Shown here: one piece after another, positions 59,529 through 64,000 of the stretch
Numbering within the stretch: the first letter of the stretch is position 1
Layout of the letters: each line of letters begins with the position of its first letter
Assembly: GCF_001593005.1 (NCBI RefSeq)
Contig: NZ_LQZQ01000006.1
Coordinates: 1 to 64,000, forward strand
Direction: 5' to 3'
Length of the DNA: 64,000 nucleotides
Source: Roseivirga ehrenbergii
GTDB taxonomy: Bacteria; Bacteroidota; Bacteroidia; Cytophagales; Cyclobacteriaceae
Translations under genes and position numbers: made by a program
The notes under the pieces: generated by a model
Seen by the model: only the letters and a program-made list of their open reading frames with translations
Told to the model about the DNA's origin: nothing
Databases searched by the model: none

Positions 59529-62500
59529 TTACTTATACATCACCACCCTGCCTTTGGTTTGTGCGGCTAATTCTGGGTTGATAGGGTCATAGTAATCGAT
59601 TCTATAAATGTAGGTGCCAGCCGGAAGCTCTTTGCCGTCTTGTGTGCCGTCCCATTCTCCACCAGTTTCAGAGATGAAAATGGGCTGCCCCCATCGGTTG
59701 AAAATAGTGATTTGATAATTGACGATGCAAGGGGATATTGGCTTGAAGGTGTCGTTAATGCCATCGCCATCTGGAGTGAAAATATTTGGAACAAATAGCT
59801 TAGGGTAAGTTTCTTCCTTTTTGATTTCTTTGGAAATAGTGCAACCATTAGCATCAGTTACAACTACCTGATAAGTTCCTTTGCCCACATCATAAATGGT
59901 TGGGGCATTTACACTGGGTTGTGTCGACCATTGATAGGTATAAGGTTCGGTACCGCCAGTTACACTAATCGTTATGGTCCCGTCTTGTTGCTGTGGGCAA
60001 ATGGCGACATTGTCGCTTACCCGTAACTGAAGCGGAGCGGGGTCTACTAGTTCCACATAATGATTAGAAGTACAACCATTTTTGTCTGTCACCACTAAAG
60101 TATAAATACCAGCAAAAAGCTTGTCAAATAAAGGTTCTGGTTGTGTTACATCGTAATTGCTGGCGCTAGTGCTAGCAAAAAGATGATAGGTGAAAGGAGC
60201 AGTGCCTCCTTTGGGAATTATGCTTACAATACCGTCAGCGTCTCCGTTACAAAATTTAAATTCTTGCACATCGGCTGTTAAAAGCTGAGGAGATGAGATA
60301 TCAAAGGTTTGGGTTAAGCTGCAGCCAATTGCGTCTGTTACAGTTACTTCATATTCTCCAGCGGCCAAATCGCTTACATTCGGTGTTAAATCTTTACCAT
60401 TGCTCCAGCTTATAGAATATGGGGCCTTACCTCCTTGAATGGATACGCTGGCTTTGCCGTCATCGGCACCAAAACACGAAAGGTCAGAAGTTTGAATGTC
60501 GAAGGAAATGTCTTCGTAAACCAAAACATTTAGTGCTTCGGAAGTTCCATAGCAAGAGTTTTGAAATAGGGTATAAGACACTTTCCCACTTGGTTGCGTC
60601 CAGTTCACTTCAATCTGATTTGTGTTTTGGCCAGAAGATATAATTCCTCCTTCTACATGCCATTCAAAAGTAGCACCTGTGATTTGAGGAGTATAATAGA
60701 TTTGCTTGGTCTTCTCTTGAAAACAAACTTCGGTACTTCCAAAGGGTTTGTCTGGGCTTAGTTCATCTTTGGCTTCCAATACTACTTCTAGCTCTATTGC
60801 AGGAATAGTGCAACTGAATTCATCAGACACATAGACCCTAACCATTGCCTGTGGATTTGGCGCGCCCCAATTAATAGTTACCGTTTCTTGGTTGTCGGCA
60901 CCTACAATTGTTCCCCCAATGACTTCCCAATTGTAAAAATAGTCTCCTTCTTTGATTAAGGTATACACCATATTTTCAGAGAAAGGACAAAGTGATGTGG
61001 GGCCTTCTATTCTTTCGGCTTTTATTTCATGTACTTCTACTTCTCGGATTAAAGTATGGGTAGTTAAGCAAATGTCTTCATCGGTAAAAACCTTGGCCGA
61101 AATTCTATATAGGCCAGCATCATCATAAATCTTATTTACGCTGACTCCTTCTGCGGTGGTGCCGTCACCAAAATCCCATTCAATATGACTGTAAGTACTT
61201 TCAAGTCCTGGTTTGAGGTAGTTTAAGCTAAACTCAAGTTCGGAGTTTAGGCAGGCATTTTCTTTTACTATACCCAATTGTTGATCGTTGATGGCCACCT
61301 CGAAACTAAGATTGTTTAAGTTCTGAAAAGGGTTTTGACCATAGCTTGTACTCGGGCCAAATCCGTATTCGGTAACCGTAAATTTACCTGTGCCAGCTTT
61401 CAGTCGATAGGCTACACCTGGTGTTACTGCTACGGTGGCATAAGAGAAGCCACTACCTCCTATTTCTGTAAAATTAACTGCGCCAGGGCTTGGCGAAATG
61501 CTGAAATTTGGGGCATCTGCTGTAGGGATAGCGATGTTTAAAAACTGATTAACGATGTCTTTGGTCTCCACAATCTCGACTACAGTTTCTTCAATGCCTT
61601 GCTCAAAAGGTGATAGGGTAATTGAAAAAGGAGAGCCCATTGCATTACCTAAGACGGGAGGTGTGAATGCGTCACAACCATCTTGCGCTGATGCTTGCTG
61701 CGTGACTAAAATGGGTTTGTCGGCCTTAATATATAATGGGTCGTCATCTGAAAGCATAAATGTTTCTCCCTTCTCAAAAACCTTTGTTGCTGTACTGAAC
61801 TGATTGGTTACTTGTATAGTGGTATTGTTTTCAGTTGCCATATAGCTGTATGAGAATTTTTTTTCTTCTCTGCCCAGTAGGCGGGTTAAAACGTATTCTG
61901 TGCCAATAGTAGATAAGGGCGAGAGAGATTCTACAATATGGCTGGCGGCAGAAGGAAATGGGCAGTGACCGAATGAACGCTTTTGACTTCCGGTATAAAC
62001 AATTACAGGGTTACAGTAAATAGGAGGAAGCCCTACTCCGCCAGGAGGTGGAGGTGGCCCATTGCTAGGAACGATAGTTTGATCTTTGGATACGATAATT
62101 TCTAAACCGGAAAGGTCACTGGTTGATTCGATGGTATAGGTAGACATGGCATCGAGAAACAAGGCTTTTTCAGTTCCATCGGGGTGAATTATTTTCAGTA
62201 CGGTTTTGCCGCCAGTAGCTATAATATTTACCTGACTAGTGTAGGGAGGATTAAGGCCTCCTTCCCAATCATCGGCAACGATATAGTGATGTCCGGCTGA
62301 AATTAAAGGAGTGGCAATGGTAGCATCGGCACTGAAACTGCCTGAATTACTAAATGCAAAGATGACTTTATTGTCGGAAATTACTTGGGCTGAGGCATTG
62401 ACATTAGCGCCATTAGACACAGAAGTTGTAATAAGTCGGGCTTGTTCTGAAGTTAACTTAAAGCTTGACTGGCCAACAGGAAGGTTGTGGGTTACGCTTT

Positions 62501-62693
62501 GTTTATTGGCAAAGTTGACTTCAACTGTACTTGGCTTTTCGGCTCTAAAATGGAAATAAACCTCTTTTTGAGGCTCGTCATGCGGAAACAGGCTTACATA
62601 GAATTCTCTACCCCAACTGTCATTCTGCGCAAAGCAAGAATGGCCTAAAAGGAGTAGAAAAAACAATACATATGTTTTCCTCAATAATAGCAC
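59529..62693 (-). CDS. T9SS type-B exported PKD/SprB-repeat protein (gliding-associated C-terminal domain), 1054 aa
   Basis: The order is signal peptide (1-22), a large N-terminal region like IgGFc-binding/adhesin proteins (about 25-460), a PKD domain (about 490-560; SHIEWDFGDGTTAEGVSV and DDAGLYRISAKVF) and PKD-like domains (to about 745). SprB-like repeats follow (DLSCFGADDGKASVSIQGG; CNGDADGIVSIIPKGG; CPQQQDGTITISVTGG), then the type-B C-terminal sorting domain (FVPNIFTPDGDGINDTF, ITIFNRWGQPIF, LPAGTYIYRIDYYD). It should be secreted by the type IX system and attached to or released from the surface. It is transcribed alone. Confidence 0.93.
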   Translation of the reverse strand: MLLLRKTYVLFFLLLLGHSCFAQNDSWGREFYVSLFPHDEPQKEVYFHFRAEKPSTVEVNFANKQSVTHNLPVGQSSFKLTSEQARLITTSVSNGANVNASAQVISDNKVIFAFSNSGSFSADATIATPLISAGHHYIVADDWEGGLNPPYTSQVNIIATGGKTVLKIIHPDGTEKALFLDAMSTYTIESTSDLSGLEIIVSKDQTIVPSNGPPPPPGGVGLPPIYCNPVIVYTGSQKRSFGHCPFPSAASHIVESLSPLSTIGTEYVLTRLLGREEKKFSYSYMATENNTTIQVTNQFSTATKVFEKGETFMLSDDDPLYIKADKPILVTQQASAQDGCDAFTPPVLGNAMGSPFSITLSPFEQGIEETVVEIVETKDIVNQFLNIAIPTADAPNFSISPSPGAVNFTEIGGSGFSYATVAVTPGVAYRLKAGTGKFTVTEYGFGPSTSYGQNPFQNLNNLSFEVAINDQQLGIVKENACLNSELEFSLNYLKPGLESTYSHIEWDFGDGTTAEGVSVNKIYDDAGLYRISAKVFTDEDICLTTHTLIREVEVHEIKAERIEGPTSLCPFSENMVYTLIKEGDYFYNWEVIGGTIVGADNQETVTINWGAPNPQAMVRVYVSDEFSCTIPAIELEVVLEAKDELSPDKPFGSTEVCFQEKTKQIYYTPQITGATFEWHVEGGIISSGQNTNQIEVNWTQPSGKVSYTLFQNSCYGTSEALNVLVYEDISFDIQTSDLSCFGADDGKASVSIQGGKAPYSISWSNGKDLTPNVSDLAAGEYEVTVTDAIGCSLTQTFDISSPQLLTADVQEFKFCNGDADGIVSIIPKGGTAPFTYHLFASTSASNYDVTQPEPLFDKLFAGIYTLVVTDKNGCTSNHYVELVDPAPLQLRVSDNVAICPQQQDGTITISVTGGTEPYTYQWSTQPSVNAPTIYDVGKGTYQVVVTDANGCTISKEIKKEETYPKLFVPNIFTPDGDGINDTFKPISPCIVNYQITIFNRWGQPIFISETGGEWDGTQDGKELPAGTYIYRIDYYDPINPELAAQTKGRVVMYK

Positions 62694-62874
62694 TAGTCGA
62701 ATCCGATTGAATTGATAAAGATATGGAATCGACCGTCATCTCAAAACAATATTATTTGGTTGAAAAATACTTATGAGAAGATGGTGAGTAAAAAGATAGA
62801 AGTATAAGACCTAGTATTAGCCTGAGGTTGGCTCGTTATTATACCATCATATAAAACAGTCGGAATCTTTTGGT

Positions 62875-64000
62875 TTACTTAATAACCCCATATTTCTGGA
62901 GTATGGGCATTACCTTTTCCATTGGTAATTGTTGAATTGTATGCCCATCTTTTCCTTTTGAGGTTTCGGCCATAAAAAGCGAATTAATAATGGCTTCTTC
63001 TGTCGCTTCTATTGTTGCCATGAAAATAGAGCTCATGTGGTCATTTCTTAGTACATCACCTGTGTCAAACTTATCTCTAGTTTGGTAAGGAATTCGCATG
63101 GATTCTGCGGTGGAGGCTGCTATAACGTAATCTCCACTGCCATTTGAGGCAATGCCGCCTGTTTTGGCCAAGCCCATCATGGCCCTTTTAGCTACACGTT
63201 CTAGTTGGCGAGCGTCTAATGGGGCATCGGTTAAGACTACAATCATACAAGAGCCATCGCTTTTTTTGATGGCACTTGAAAAGGGAAATTGTTCGAGTTC
63301 TTTTCCAACTGGTGCGCCATTGATGGTGAGTACCCCTCCAAAATTAGTTTGCACCAAAACACCTACGGTATATCCACCCAAGGATTCTGGTAATTTTCTA
63401 GACGAAGTGCCGATTCCCCCTTTAAAACCAAAAGCGACTGTGCCCGTTCCAGCGCCAACATTTCCTTCAGGAACGATGCCCGTTTTTGCATTTTCAATAG
63501 CGGCAATCACATCATTTTCAGAAACATGCATTCCTCGAATGTCATTTAAATAGCCGTCATTAGTTTCGCCTACTACCGCATTTACAGACTGGATGCTTTC
63601 ATTTCCTTCTAAAGCCAATGTGTATTTTACGGTTCCCTGAATGCCCATGGGAACACTTAATGTGTTTGTAAGAATAATGGGGGTTTCTAGGTTTCCTAGT
63701 TCCTGCACCTGACTGATGCCGGCCAGTTTACCAAAGCCATTTCCAATGTAAATGGCGGCAGGCACTTTGTTTTGAAATATATTTCCTGAATGGGGTAAAA
63801 TGGCGGTTACGCCAGTTCGAATACTATCACCTTTAATGAGTGTTTGATGACCAACTTTCACCCCCATTACATCCGTAATGGCATTTAGATTTCCCACTGC
63901 CATTACCCCAATTTCAATTCCGTAATCTCTTGCCCTTTTCTTTTCTTGAGCATTAGAAAAAGTAAAAAGAAATAGAAATGATAGGGTGAAAATGTAGCGT
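62875..64000 (-). CDS. P1/DmpA-family peptidase with signal peptide, partial at the window edge
   Basis: An ATG at 63903 would give 342 aa, but the frame stays open to the window edge. Upstream codons read a signal-like RYIFTLSFLFLFTFSNAQ, then KRARDYGIEIGVMAVGN, the normal opening of P1 (DmpA) aminopeptidases. The true start is therefore beyond position 64000. Family residues are NAITDVMGVKVGHQT and the nucleophile region GGIGTSSRKLP, which supplies the N-terminal Ser of the small subunit after self-cleavage. It is an envelope or secreted D/L-aminopeptidase. It is alone on the minus strand here. Confidence 0.85.
   Translation of the reverse strand, partial: RYIFTLSFLFLFTFSNAQEKKRARDYGIEIGVMAVGNLNAITDVMGVKVGHQTLIKGDSIRTGVTAILPHSGNIFQNKVPAAIYIGNGFGKLAGISQVQELGNLETPIILTNTLSVPMGIQGTVKYTLALEGNESIQSVNAVVGETNDGYLNDIRGMHVSENDVIAAIENAKTGIVPEGNVGAGTGTVAFGFKGGIGTSSRKLPESLGGYTVGVLVQTNFGGVLTINGAPVGKELEQFPFSSAIKKSDGSCMIVVLTDAPLDARQLERVAKRAMMGLAKTGGIASNGSGDYVIAASTAESMRIPYQTRDKFDTGDVLRNDHMSSIFMATIEATEEAIINSLFMAETSKGKDGHTIQQLPMEKVMPILQKYGVIK

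Overview
The window looks like a chromosomal segment of a marine-type Bacteroidota, most likely Cytophagales (Roseivirga/Fulvivirga-like). This rests on several things: a fused SecDF, a type IX secretion (T9SS) type-B C-terminal domain on a PKD/SprB-repeat protein, an ECF sigma factor with DUF4097 partners, many 'six-bladed propeller' lipoproteins, a TonB receptor with a carboxypeptidase-regulatory N-domain, AT-rich leaders without clear Shine-Dalgarno sites, and several TTG/GTG starts. No rRNA, tRNA, CRISPR array or prophage was seen. Genus-level placement is inference.

Layout. 0-0.5 kb: tandem unit of a small GIY-YIG gene with a truncated second copy. 0.5-2.3 kb: MgtC-like membrane protein, a PqqB-like metallo-hydrolase lipoprotein and a small CxxC protein. 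2.3-5.6 kb: ECF sigma factor, two DUF4097 secreted proteins and a HEAT-repeat membrane anti-sigma candidate. 5.7-10.4 kb: LolA-like protein, nitrilase, a REP-associated transposase between REP-like palindromes, and a flotillin/NfeD pair. 10.5-26.9 kb: mainly a copper/heavy-metal island. It holds a TonB receptor with a Cys/His-rich partner, an HMA-MauE membrane protein, an AraC regulator with its own HMA-like head, a DUF305 protein, two DUF3347 modules, and a tightly coupled CusA-TolC-TlpA-propeller-CusB operon headed by an HYC_CC_PP-type protein. 27-33 kb: a large BNR/VPS10-type protein, a beta-barrel protein, an NTF2-like protein and an S41 protease. 33-46 kb: mostly housekeeping (hemerythrin/RIC-like, RuvX, peptide deformylase, AgcS symporter, RdgB, uridine kinase, SecDF, DUF2721, MarR, threonine aldolase, DinB, LpxL-like acyltransferase). 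46-52.5 kb: FtsX-type ABC permease, a TlpA-like thioredoxin flanked by two copies of a dispersed intergenic repeat, and HtpG. 53-59.5 kb: a plus-strand accessory cluster. 59.5-64 kb: a T9SS-exported PKD/SprB-repeat protein and a P1/DmpA-family peptidase that runs off the right edge.

The most interesting part is 53.0-59.5 kb. Three short secreted peptides share an invariant six-cysteine frame (CC, then CxC, then CxC, with a fixed ten-residue gap between the last two pairs). They are interleaved with a CxxC thioredoxin-fold lipoprotein and four beta-propeller-type secreted or lipoproteins. A hairpin with a long T-run lies directly before the thioredoxin gene, which would make peptide mRNA more abundant than the rest. 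The layout resembles Bacteroides loci that pair NVEALA-type peptides with propeller lipoproteins, but these peptides lack the NVEALA motif as far as I can read. I propose a peptide / disulfide-handling / surface-propeller system of unknown function.

Secondary points are the copper-island architecture (a His/Met-rich propeller with a CDCC motif, TlpA, and a metal-sensing AraC), the RAYT/REP unit, the covarying 33-37 bp palindromes at 46.3 and 55.8 kb, and the 56-bp repeats bracketing the 49.3 kb thioredoxin gene.
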